Source: Sediminibacterium ginsengisoli (lineage in GTDB: Bacteria; Bacteroidota; Bacteroidia; Chitinophagales; Chitinophagaceae). From it: a DNA stretch of 5,021 bases. This document shows, piece by piece, positions 1 to 5,021 of this stretch. A model generated the notes under the pieces. It was given only the letters and a program-made list of their open reading frames with translations. It did not search any database and was not told the origin of the DNA. The number at the start of each line of letters is the position of its first letter. The stretch's first letter is position 1. Both the position numbers and the translations under genes were made by a program. Location: the NCBI GenBank assembly GCA_943326215.1, contig CALPSK010000089.1, positions 1 through 5,021 of the forward strand, in the 5' to 3' direction.

Positions 1-502
1 CTTTTACTGCTTGGTCTGCTGCTTCATAAGTTAATGTTCCACTTTTTGAAACAATACCAATCTTTCCTTTTTTGAAAATAAAACCTGGCATGATTCCTAC
101 TTTAGCTTCTTCCGCTGTAATGACACCTGGACAATTAGGTCCTATTAATCGAGTTGTTTTTCCTTGTAAGTAATTTTTTACTTTCACCATGTCTTGCACT
201 GGAATACCTTCCGTAATACAAACTACTAATGCAATACCTGCATCAGTGGCTTCCATAATGGCATCCGCTGCGAATGCAGGAGGTACAAATATGATACTCA
301 CATCCGCGCCTGTTGTCTTAACAGCATCTGCAACAGTATTGAATACAGGTTTTTCTAAATGCTTTGAACCACCTTTTCCTGGGGTTACACCACCTACTAC
401 ATTGGTACCATATTCAATCATTTGAGTGGCATGGAAGGTTCCTTCAGTACCGGTAAAACCTTGTACGATGACCTTTGAATTTTTATTGACTAATACTGAC
501 AT
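1..502 (-). CDS. sucD: Succinyl-CoA ligase (ADP/GDP-forming) subunit alpha, N-terminal part
   Basis: This is the alpha subunit of succinyl-CoA synthetase, the TCA-cycle enzyme that interconverts succinyl-CoA and succinate with substrate-level nucleotide phosphorylation; it pairs with SucB/SucC-type beta subunits in the cytoplasm. The reverse strand from the ATG at 502-500 reads without a stop to the window edge, giving 167 complete codons of a family usually about 290 long. The CoA-binding Rossmann domain is clear: [18 protein letters not shown] at the start, GTEGTFH at residues 18-24, GGVTPGKGG at 37-45, ITEGIP at 96-101, IGPNCPGVI at 120-128, and [11 protein letters not shown] at 151-161, which opens the ligase domain. 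The phosphorylated catalytic His (near residue 246 in E. coli) lies beyond the left edge and cannot be checked. The gene is divergent from efp and is truncated only by the window boundary. The beta-subunit gene is not visible. Identity is very secure. Confidence 0.97.
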   Translation of the reverse strand, partial: MSVLVNKNSKVIVQGFTGTEGTFHATQMIEYGTNVVGGVTPGKGGSKHLEKPVFNTVADAVKTTGADVSIIFVPPAFAADAIMEATDAGIALVVCITEGIPVQDMVKVKNYLQGKTTRLIGPNCPGVITAEEAKVGIMPGFIFKKGKIGIVSKSGTLTYEAADQAVK

Positions 503-527
503 CTGGGCTATTTTGTTATTTGTGGCG

Positions 528-535
528 CAAAAATA
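528..535 (-). promoter_or_regulatory. Putative -7 box for sucD
   Basis: On the minus strand the bases read TATTTTTG, an exact match to the Bacteroidota sigma-A -7 consensus TAnnTTTG. It lies 25 bp before the sucD start codon, which would give a short leader. No TTG-type -33 element is found at the usual 17-23 bp spacing; the nearest TTG is about 31 bp upstream. The call therefore rests on the -7 box and its position. Confidence 0.42.
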
Positions 536-544
536 GGCTAATCG

Positions 545-590
545 AGGTTTTTTTACACTTATTTTACAACAAAAATTGAAGGTTTTTTTA
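545..590 (+). repeat. 11-bp direct repeat AGGTTTTTTTA, two copies
   Basis: AGGTTTTTTTA occurs at 545-555 and again at 580-590, with starts 35 bp apart, in the divergent sucD/efp promoter region. A shorter repeat, TTTTACA, also occurs twice (551-557 and 562-568). The second 11-mer occupies the place where the -33 element of the efp promoter would fall. The copies may be regulatory half-sites, or chance in a T-rich region. The sequence identity is certain; the function is unknown. Confidence 0.4.
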
Positions 591-608
591 TAAATGGCTT
601 TCATGTGC

Positions 609-616
609 TACTTTTG
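609..616 (+). promoter_or_regulatory. Putative -7 box for efp
   Basis: TACTTTTG is an exact match to TAnnTTTG, the Bacteroidota -7 consensus, and ends 32 bp before the efp ATG. A -33 TTG is not found at normal spacing; a T-rich run (583-589) lies there instead. With the sucD box on the other strand it makes a divergent promoter pair within 146 bp. Confidence 0.45.
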
Positions 617-648
617 CCGTTCTCTCAGACAAATTAAAAAAAACAATT

Positions 649-1212
649 ATGGCAACAACTTCAGACATCAGTCGTGGAATGATTCTAAAATTAGATGGTA
701 ACTTATACTCTGTAGTAGAATTTGGTGAAAACAAAACCGCTCGTGCAGCAGCTAAAATATGGGCTAAATTAAAAGGGGTGGACAATAAAAGATCTATTGA
801 AAAAACATGGAATAGCGGTGAGAACATATATCCCGTGCGTGTAGAGAAGAAGGCTTTTCAATACTTATATAAAGATGACAACGGCTATAACTTAATGAAC
901 AATGAGACTTTTGAGCAAATTGCGATGGCCGAGGAAATGATCGACGCCCCTCAATTTTTAATTGACGGTGCAGAAGTATTTGTATTTATGAATACTGAAA
1001 CCGAACTTCCTATTGGAGCAGAGCTTCCAGAAAAGATAGACGTTAAAATTACCTATTGTGAGAACGGTGTGAAAGGGGATACCGCCACCCGTGCCCTAAA
1101 AGCTGCTACGATTGAATCGGGAGCGACTGTAATGGTGCCTTTGTTTGTTAATGAGGGAGAGAAGATTAAGATTAATACCAAAAATGGAGAATACGTAGAA
1201 CGAGTTAAATAA
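649..1212 (+). CDS. efp: Translation elongation factor P, with atypical arginine tip loop
   Basis: EF-P binds between the P and E sites of the ribosome and promotes peptide-bond formation at proline-rich stretches. The 187-aa length matches the family (E. coli 188). The KOW-like N-terminal domain spans about residues 1-62, the central OB domain about 65-128 (GYNLMNNETFEQ at 80-91), and the C-terminal OB domain runs to the end. The C-terminal signature is present, from KGDTATRA through the segment ESGATVMVPLFVNEG to GEYVERVK. The start is the ATG at 649 (MATTSDI...), preceded by an A-rich leader. The odd part is the domain I tip: the KPGKG loop carrying the modified lysine is absent, and residues 28-35 read NKTARAAA, placing Arg32 at the tip. 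This resembles the arginine loop of Pseudomonas EF-P (NKSGRNAA) and the TARGAA loop of EfpL/YeiP. The C-terminal signature also has KAAT where KPAT is usual. Everything else argues for genuine EF-P rather than YeiP. Confidence 0.96.
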   Translation: MATTSDISRGMILKLDGNLYSVVEFGENKTARAAAKIWAKLKGVDNKRSIEKTWNSGENIYPVRVEKKAFQYLYKDDNGYNLMNNETFEQIAMAEEMIDAPQFLIDGAEVFVFMNTETELPIGAELPEKIDVKITYCENGVKGDTATRALKAATIESGATVMVPLFVNEGEKIKINTKNGEYVERVK

Positions 1213-1250
1213 TTTACCTAGGCCTATAGAAAATTAGGCCCTGTAAATTA
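1210..1250 (+). repeat. Two-part inverted repeat at the efp 3' end
   Basis: The outer arms TAATTTAC (1210-1217) and GTAAATTA (1243-1250) and the inner arms GGCCTA (1221-1226) and TAGGCC (1235-1240) are perfectly complementary. They are separated by a 3/2-nt internal bulge and enclose an 8-nt loop. The left arm begins in the efp stop codon. Only a weak T-rich stretch (TTTCTCT) follows, so this is a poor intrinsic terminator; it may be a 3'-end stabilising hairpin for efp mRNA or a weak first terminator. Confidence 0.6.
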
Positions 1251-1267
1251 TTTCTCTAATGATTTTA

Positions 1268-1300
1268 AAAATGTCCCGAAGCTTCGGGACATTTTGTTTT
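1268..1300 (+). terminator. Intrinsic terminator after efp (bidirectional shape)
   Basis: A perfect 28-nt palindrome spans 1268-1295: arm AAAATGTCCCGAAG followed directly by CTTCGGGACATTTT. In RNA it folds to a stem with a small AGCU-type loop and is followed by TTTTGTTTT. It is a classic rho-independent terminator for efp. The flanking A-run means it could also terminate on the opposite strand. Confidence 0.87.
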
Positions 1301-1328
1301 CTAGCCTTAAAACAGGCTTAAAATACCT

Positions 1329-1360
1329 AAAAATGCCCCCGATTGATCGGGGGCATTTTT
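1329..1360 (+). terminator. Second intrinsic terminator in tandem
   Basis: The arms AAAAATGCCCCCGAT (1329-1343) and ATCGGGGGCATTTTT (1346-1360) are perfectly complementary over 15 bp with only TG between them. The stem has a five-pair GC core flanked by an A-run and a T-run. It lies about 34 bp beyond the first hairpin, so efp transcription meets two strong stops before accB. It is symmetrical enough to act in both directions. Confidence 0.87.
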
Positions 1361-1364
1361 GGTT

Positions 1365-1431
1365 AAAAAAGCCCATTTTTAATAAAAAAAGCCCTTTTTT
1401 TAGCGAAAATCCATAAAAAAACCCCAATTTT
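1365..1431 (+). repeat. Three A-tract/CCC/T-tract units upstream of accB
   Basis: Three related blocks occur in a row: A6-GCCCA-T5 at 1365-1380, A7-GCCC-T7 at 1384-1401 (extended by T1383/A1402 to a perfect inverted repeat), and A7-CCCC-AATTTT at 1415-1431. The A-tracts begin 19 and 31 bp apart, near two and three helical turns, so the DNA may be intrinsically curved. The blocks also resemble the left arms of nearby terminators (AAAAATGCCCC at 1329, AAAAAAAGCCC at 3373). They lie in the expected accBC promoter region, where I find no good TAnnTTTG box. Confidence 0.5.
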
Positions 1432-1448
1432 ACCCAAAATTGCTAAAC

Positions 1449-1916
1449 ATGGACTTGAAACAAATTCACGATTTAATTAAGGTGGTTAATAAGAGTAATA
1501 TCGGAGAGATAAGCATCGAAGATAAAGACGGAAAAGTAACCATTAAACAAAAAGAAGAGCATGTAACAGTAAGCTCGGTACCTGCAACTTATGCTGCAGC
1601 CCCAGTTGCTATGGCAGCTCCTTCTGCAGCTAGTCCTGCTACGCCAGCCGCTCCAGCTGCGGCAGTTGCCACTAATTTATTGACTATTAAAAGTCCAATG
1701 ATTGGAACTTTTTATAGAAAAGCAGCTCCTGATAAGCCACTTATGGCTGAGGAAGGAACAGTAGTAGCTCCAGGTAAAGTGGTATGTATAATTGAAGCGA
1801 TGAAGCTTTTCAATGAGATTGAAAGTGAAGTCAAAGGAACCATTGTGAAAGTTTTGGTAGAAGATGCCAGCCCAGTGGAGTATGACCAACCTTTATTCTT
1901 GGTTCAACCAGAATAA
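1449..1916 (+). CDS. accB: Biotin carboxyl carrier protein of acetyl-CoA carboxylase
   Basis: AccB carries the biotin that AccC carboxylates and the carboxyltransferase unloads onto acetyl-CoA to make malonyl-CoA. The 155-aa protein has the expected three parts. The N-terminal segment is MDLKQIHDLIKVV through TIKQKEE (to about residue 36). An Ala/Pro-rich flexible linker covers about residues 44-75. The C-terminal biotinyl/lipoyl-attachment domain starts at about 77, with SPMIGTFYR at 82-90 and EAMKLFNEIE at 116-125. Lys119 in the AMKL motif is the residue biotinylated by BirA. The ATG at 1449 is chosen over an in-frame TTG at 1440 because family members begin at MDLKQI; the TTG would add only three residues. 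The gene is followed after 33 bp by accC, so the two form an operon. Two terminators upstream separate it from efp transcription. No promoter box is evident. Confidence 0.96.
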   Translation: MDLKQIHDLIKVVNKSNIGEISIEDKDGKVTIKQKEEHVTVSSVPATYAAAPVAMAAPSAASPATPAAPAAAVATNLLTIKSPMIGTFYRKAAPDKPLMAEEGTVVAPGKVVCIIEAMKLFNEIESEVKGTIVKVLVEDASPVEYDQPLFLVQPE

Positions 1917-1949
1917 ACCTCACCCATTTTCAAATTTTAATTCAGAAAA

Positions 1950-3287
1950 ATGTTCAAAAAGATTTTGATAGCCAATCGTGGCGAAATTGCTTTACGTATT
2001 ATTAGAACCTGCAGAGAAATGGGCATTAAAACAGTGGCCGTTTATTCGACAGCAGATAAAGATAGTTTACATGTAAAGTTTGCCGATGAAGCTGTTTGTA
2101 TTGGAGGTCCTAAAGGACAAGAATCCTATTTAAATATTCCACATGTTATGGCGGCCTGTGAAATTACCAATGCCGATGCAGTGCATCCGGGTTATGGTTT
2201 TTTAGCAGAGAATGCAAAGTTTGCGCAAATATGTGCCGACCACGGTATTAAATTTATTGGACCAACCCCTGATATGATTAATAGCATGGGTGATAAAATC
2301 ACTGCTAAAGAAACCATGATTAAAGCCGGTGTCCCTGTGGTACCAGGTGGAGAAGGTTTATTAGAAGATGTAAATGCTGCTAAAAAATTAGCCAAAGAAA
2401 TTGGATATCCAGTTATTATCAAAGCCACTGCAGGTGGTGGTGGTAAAGGAATGCGTGTGGTATGGAATGAAGGTGAAATTGAAAAAGCATACGATACGGC
2501 TAAAATGGAAGCAGGTGCAAGTTTTAAAAATGATGGTTTGTACATGGAGAAATTTGTGGAAGAACCAAGACATATAGAGATACAAGTAGCAGGAGACCAA
2601 TACGGTAATGTTTGTCATTTGAGTGAGCGTGATTGTTCTATTCAAAGAAGACATCAAAAATTAGTAGAAGAATCTCCTTCACCCTTTATGACTCCAGAAC
2701 TTCGTCAAAGAATGGGAGAGGCTGCTATTAAAGCAGCCAGCGCTATTAATTACGAGAGTGTTGGTACGGTAGAATTTTTAGTAGATAAGAATCGTAATTT
2801 TTATTTCATGGAAATGAATACGCGTATTCAAGTGGAGCATTGCGTTACTGAAGAGGTAGTAAGCTATGACTTAATTAAGGAACAGATAAAAATTGCAGCA
2901 GGTGAAAAAATTTCAGGCCGCAATTACGAACCACAATTGCATGCTATTGAATGTCGTATCAATGCAGAAGATCCGTATAACGACTTCAGACCTTCACCAG
3001 GAAAAATAACAGTATTGCATACCCCAGGCGGTCATGGTGTGCGTGTTGATAGCCATGTATATGCAGGCTATGTCATTCCTCCTTATTATGATTCTATGAT
3101 TGGTAAATTAATCACCGTGGCGCAAACCCGTGAAGAAGCTATCAATACAATGTATCGTGCCTTGAGCGAGTATGTGATTGAGGGTGTGAAAACAACTATT
3201 CCATTCCATTTACAATTAATGCAGAACGAAGATTTTAGAAAAGGAAACTTTACAACTAAGTTCCTCGAAACTTTTAAGATTAAATAA
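1950..3287 (+). CDS. accC: Biotin carboxylase subunit of acetyl-CoA carboxylase
   Basis: This enzyme carboxylates the biotin on AccB using ATP and bicarbonate, the first half-reaction of fatty-acid synthesis. The 445-aa length matches E. coli AccC (449). The N-terminal biotin-carboxylase domain opens with [28 protein letters not shown] lies at 79-89. In the ATP-grasp domain, Lys116 (MGDK), Lys158 (VIIKA), the glycine lid AGGGGKGM at 161-168, His208, and RRHQK at 233-237 are present. Glu275, Glu288, Asn290 and Arg292 of [11 protein letters not shown] supply metal binding and catalysis. The C-terminal domain contains ECRINAEDP (334-342), RPSPGKI (347-353) and [11 protein letters not shown] (377-387). 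All expected active-site residues are intact. One small oddity is HCVTE at 297-301, where HPVTE is usual. Chain length excludes a full pyruvate or propionyl-CoA carboxylase alpha chain, though the subunit could serve more than one carboxyltransferase. No accA or accD is nearby. Confidence 0.97.
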   Translation: MFKKILIANRGEIALRIIRTCREMGIKTVAVYSTADKDSLHVKFADEAVCIGGPKGQESYLNIPHVMAACEITNADAVHPGYGFLAENAKFAQICADHGIKFIGPTPDMINSMGDKITAKETMIKAGVPVVPGGEGLLEDVNAAKKLAKEIGYPVIIKATAGGGGKGMRVVWNEGEIEKAYDTAKMEAGASFKNDGLYMEKFVEEPRHIEIQVAGDQYGNVCHLSERDCSIQRRHQKLVEESPSPFMTPELRQRMGEAAIKAASAINYESVGTVEFLVDKNRNFYFMEMNTRIQVEHCVTEEVVSYDLIKEQIKIAAGEKISGRNYEPQLHAIECRINAEDPYNDFRPSPGKITVLHTPGGHGVRVDSHVYAGYVIPPYYDSMIGKLITVAQTREEAINTMYRALSEYVIEGVKTTIPFHLQLMQNEDFRKGNFTTKFLETFKIK

Positions 3288-3308
3288 ATTTTATAATATT
3301 AATTTTTC

Positions 3309-3340
3309 GCTCGCTCTGCCAGGTGCTCGAAAGCTCGCTC
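3309..3340 (+). repeat. GCTCGCTC direct repeat in a GC-rich island
   Basis: GCTCGCTC occurs at 3309-3316 and 3333-3340, with a related GTGCTCG between them (3324-3330). This island is clearly richer in GC than the AT-rich spacer around it, which contains no open frame of note. It lies just after the accC stop and before the terminator. It may be an extragenic repeat remnant; no function can be assigned. Confidence 0.4.
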
Positions 3341-3372
3341 AAAATTGTATTACAAAATTATCATTACTTTAT

Positions 3373-3407
3373 AAAAAAAGCCCCCGAATTATTGGGAGCT
3401 TTTTTTT
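3373..3407 (+). terminator. Terminator for accBC, shared with the convergent regulator gene
   Basis: A7-GC-C-CCC pairs with GGG-A-GC-T7 around a GAATTATT loop (one internal C/A mismatch), and the T-run at 3400-3407 gives the release signal. The flanking A-run at 3373-3379 provides the same signal on the minus strand, where the regulator gene ends at 3426. A bidirectional intrinsic terminator between convergent genes is the natural reading. Confidence 0.8.
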
Positions 3408-3425
3408 ATTTGGAGGAAGGGGAAG

Positions 3426-4022
3426 CTAAATTTTTCTTTTAGTTTTACTAAGCCACTCAGCAGATATGCCAATAAATTCAGCAATATATTTAGAAGGAAT
3501 GTTTTTAATAACTGGATTACAATTATCTATCAAATAATTGTAAAGTTCCTCTTTAGAAAAAGCGTTAATCATTTTTCTTAATGCACTTTCTTGTTTTAAT
3601 GCATTAACAATAATATAATTATTAAAGAAATTGGCAAGGTCTTGATTGTCTGTATTTACGCGCTCTAAATCATTTTTTGTGAATTGAATAACTAAGGAGT
3701 CTTTAATGGCTAATAAATCGGTATTTGTTTTCTCTCCTGTAAAATAACTATCCTCACAAGACATAAAAGGATTAAAATCATCTAAGAAGAAATTTTGTGT
3801 TCTACTTTTTTTAGTTTGTGGATTGTAAACCCTAGAAATAAACCCTCCTTCTAAAATAAAAAATCCTTTATCGCAAACATCACCCAATTGAATAAGCTTA
3901 GTTTTTTTCTTAACGACTAGAATTTTTCCAACTGCCATTAGTATATTGATGGATGCCGGCTTGATCTTATTGTTTAGTAAAAGCTCAATTAATTTAAGAT
4001 TGGAGTTTTTTTTCTTAGTCAT
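3426..4022 (-). CDS. Crp/Fnr-type transcriptional regulator
   Basis: The product is 198 aa, the usual size of the short Crp/Fnr-like regulators common in Bacteroidota. Residues about 30-120 fit the cupin-like sensor domain: KGFFILEGGFISRVYN at 52-67 corresponds to the 'YFILEGxxRxY' core, and DLLAIKDSLVIQFTKNDLERV at 102-122 to its end. A helical linker follows (about 125-150). The C-terminal IPSKYIAEFIGISAEWLSKTK (175-195) is the helix-turn-helix, similar to the Q-x-IA-x-x-LGI-x-x-x-x-LSRxR pattern of the family. The FGE...RxA phosphate cassette that binds cAMP in true CRP is missing, and there is no N-terminal Cys cluster as in FNR, so the signal is unknown. The ATG at 4022 is preferred to an in-frame TTG at 4031 (three residues longer); a stop codon at 4055-4053 limits further extension. 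The gene is convergent with accC and divergent from the barrel-protein gene, which is a candidate target. Confidence 0.83.
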   Translation of the reverse strand: MTKKKNSNLKLIELLLNNKIKPASINILMAVGKILVVKKKTKLIQLGDVCDKGFFILEGGFISRVYNPQTKKSRTQNFFLDDFNPFMSCEDSYFTGEKTNTDLLAIKDSLVIQFTKNDLERVNTDNQDLANFFNNYIIVNALKQESALRKMINAFSKEELYNYLIDNCNPVIKNIPSKYIAEFIGISAEWLSKTKRKI

Positions 4023-4145
4023 GTCATTCAAAGATGAGGTATAAATGTAATATTATAGAACAAAATCTAAAAATATTGAATTAGTTCAAGAAATATCTAA
4101 TAAAATTCATTTAAAAGAAGATATGGGCATATGTAAAATTTACTA

Positions 4146-4168
4146 AGTATAATTTCGGTATTTATACT
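4146..4168 (+). promoter_or_regulatory. Inverted repeat just before the barrel-protein gene
   Basis: AGTATAA (4146-4152) and TTATACT (4162-4168) are perfect inverted arms with a 9-nt spacer, ending 8 bp before the ATG at 4177. The sequence TACTAA is also directly repeated here (4141-4146, 4165-4170). The site could be an operator for the divergent Crp/Fnr-type regulator or a leader hairpin covering the translation start. The arms are short and AT-rich, so chance is a real alternative. Confidence 0.35.
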
Positions 4169-4176
4169 AAAATTCA

Positions 4177-4953
4177 ATGAAAACAAGCACTTCAAGGGTC
4201 TTAATCATATTATTAATAAATCTTTTTTATTTGAATATGGGGTTTGCTCAAGACCTAAATACAAAACAAAAAGATAGTGCCTACTTAGTAAATCCTAGTC
4301 AAGAGCGTATTCGAAAAATTAAAAAATCGTTTGCTAAAACCTTTATCAATTTTGTAGGTAATGACGTTTCCTTGTTTGGAACATTGGTTTTGTCTAAACA
4401 AGACATTAATGACAATGGCATTACTGCCCCTCTAAATTACTTGTACAATACGGTTAATAGCAACACCTTTAACCCAGGATATAGTGGGGGATTTAGAATT
4501 GATGGTATATACAAAGAAAAGCACCGATATTCTTTAAGTTTTGCATTAAACAGAATTACCCCTGGTAATTACTACCAAAACAAACATAGTTTGTCTCCCT
4601 TCATAGACGATTTTACGCATTTTAAGGCGGATAATAATTTTACAACACTAAGTGTATCGGCTCATTATAAGAAGCTACTACCCGTGAATGCAATGAACAA
4701 GTACAAGTTTTACGCTGTATTTGGTCCAAGCTTCGATTATAAAATTTCAAGTATTAGTAGTGAGAACTTGATTAATGAAGCTGGAAACAGAGCCATTATT
4801 AATGGAGATTTTGGAGCTGAGTTTGATAACAAGGGCTACTATGTATTATTTGCGCATTATAAATTGGGCTCCAATTTATTTCAATCAACCGTGCCAGTGC
4901 AATTAAACCGTTTTGAGATAGGTATGAGCATCAAAACAAAGGATTTATTCTAA
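4177..4953 (+). CDS. Secreted outer-membrane beta-barrel protein, function unknown
   Basis: The 258-aa product begins with a clear Sec signal peptide: MKTSTSR, a hydrophobic stretch at residues 8-21, and GFA-Q at 22-25, with cleavage predicted after Ala24, a common pattern in Bacteroidota. There is no lipobox Cys. The mature part starts with a charged segment (about 26-50, QERIRKIKKS). It then shows many alternating hydrophobic/polar stretches suited to membrane beta-strands, for example GGFRIDGIY, RYSLSFALNRI, TTLSVSAHYKKL, KYKFYAVFGPSFDYKI, GYYVLFAHYKLGS and RFEIGMSIK, and it ends in a terminal Phe like many barrel proteins. Size suits a barrel of roughly 8-12 strands. I cannot name a family with certainty; it resembles generic Bacteroidota outer-membrane barrel proteins. 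It is divergent from the Crp/Fnr-type regulator and may be in tandem with the gene starting at 4998. Confidence 0.8.
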   Translation: MKTSTSRVLIILLINLFYLNMGFAQDLNTKQKDSAYLVNPSQERIRKIKKSFAKTFINFVGNDVSLFGTLVLSKQDINDNGITAPLNYLYNTVNSNTFNPGYSGGFRIDGIYKEKHRYSLSFALNRITPGNYYQNKHSLSPFIDDFTHFKADNNFTTLSVSAHYKKLLPVNAMNKYKFYAVFGPSFDYKISSISSENLINEAGNRAIINGDFGAEFDNKGYYVLFAHYKLGSNLFQSTVPVQLNRFEIGMSIKTKDLF

Positions 4954-4997
4954 ACCTAAAAGTTAAATCGAACTATAACAAAAAAAGATATTTCAAA

Positions 4998-5021
4998 ATG
5001 AAAACTTTATATACTTTATTC
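4998..5021 (+). CDS. Start of a downstream gene, truncated by window edge
   Basis: An ATG at 4998 opens eight codons reading MKTLYTLF, which run to the window end. A Met-Lys start followed by hydrophobic and polar residues looks like the beginning of a signal peptide. The preceding 44 bp after the barrel-protein stop are AT-rich with an A-run (4980-4986) and contain no terminator, so this gene may be co-transcribed with the barrel protein. Too little is visible to assign a product. Confidence 0.5.

Noticed and set aside
189..425. Plus-strand open frame of 78 codons opposite sucD
   Set aside because: It is antisense to a secure sucD reading frame, has low-complexity composition and no support of its own.
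588..827. Minus-strand open frame of 79 codons overlapping the efp start
   Set aside because: It lies opposite efp and its promoter; the sequence looks like a shadow of the efp codons.
1440..1448. TTG start for accB three codons upstream
   Set aside because: The ATG at 1449 gives the family-typical MDLKQI start, and the TTG has no better ribosome-binding context.
1213..1448. Riboswitch, small RNA gene or CRISPR array in the efp-accB gap
   Set aside because: The structure seen is explained by terminator hairpins and short A/T-tract units; there are no regularly spaced repeats and no recognised riboswitch core.
1677..1889. Minus-strand open frame of 70 codons opposite accB
   Set aside because: It is fully inside the conserved biotinyl domain on the other strand and shows no recognisable protein features.
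2192..2657. Two overlapping minus-strand open frames inside accC
   Set aside because: Both are antisense to highly conserved AccC motifs (the ATP-grasp glycine lid); one is rich in Pro/Ala from reverse glycine codons, as expected of shadows.
4023..4031. TTG start for the Crp/Fnr-type regulator
   Set aside because: It adds only three residues; the ATG at 4022 is the simpler start, though the TTG cannot be excluded.
4032..4080. Promoter for the regulator from TTAGATTTTG (4061-4070) or TACATTTA (4042-4049) on the minus strand
   Set aside because: Neither fits TAnnTTTG exactly and no correctly spaced partner box is found, so I did not list one as a feature.

Overview
The window is a compact, AT-rich stretch of chromosome that most likely comes from a member of the Bacteroidota. 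Three things suggest this. Start codons are preceded by A/T-rich leaders without clear Shine-Dalgarno sequences. TAnnTTTG-type -7 boxes lie at suitable distances from the sucD and efp starts. The protein set is typical of the phylum: efp next to accB-accC, a short Crp/Fnr-type regulator, and a small outer-membrane barrel with an 'FAQ' signal-peptide end. I cannot place it more finely than phylum.

Layout from left to right. Positions 1-502 hold the N-terminal 167 codons of sucD (succinyl-CoA ligase, alpha subunit) on the minus strand, running off the left edge. A 146-bp intergenic region (503-648) carries divergent promoter-like boxes for sucD and for efp (649-1212, plus), which encodes translation elongation factor P. 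A 236-bp gap (1213-1448) is rich in structure: an inverted repeat starting in the efp stop codon, two near-perfect bidirectional terminator hairpins, and three A-tract/CCC/T-tract units just before accB. Next come accB (1449-1916, biotin carboxyl carrier protein) and accC (1950-3287, biotin carboxylase), 33 bp apart and surely co-transcribed. A terminator (3373-3407) serves the convergent pair accC and a minus-strand Crp/Fnr-type regulator (3426-4022). A 154-bp divergent region separates the regulator from a secreted outer-membrane beta-barrel protein (4177-4953). A further plus-strand gene appears to begin at 4998 and leaves the window after eight codons.

How the genes work together: AccB carries biotin and AccC carboxylates it, giving the first half-reaction of acetyl-CoA carboxylase (malonyl-CoA for fatty acid synthesis). 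The carboxyltransferase subunits are not in the window. SucD belongs to the TCA cycle, and EF-P rescues ribosomes stalled on polyproline. The regulator and barrel protein form a separate, accessory-looking divergent pair.

Most of the window is ordinary housekeeping sequence, and I do not see a new multi-gene system. The most notable observation is the EF-P tip loop. The usual KPGKG lysine loop is absent and replaced by a KTARAAA segment that places an arginine at residue 32. This resembles the arginine-type EF-P of Pseudomonas and the EfpL/YeiP paralogue rather than the lysine type.
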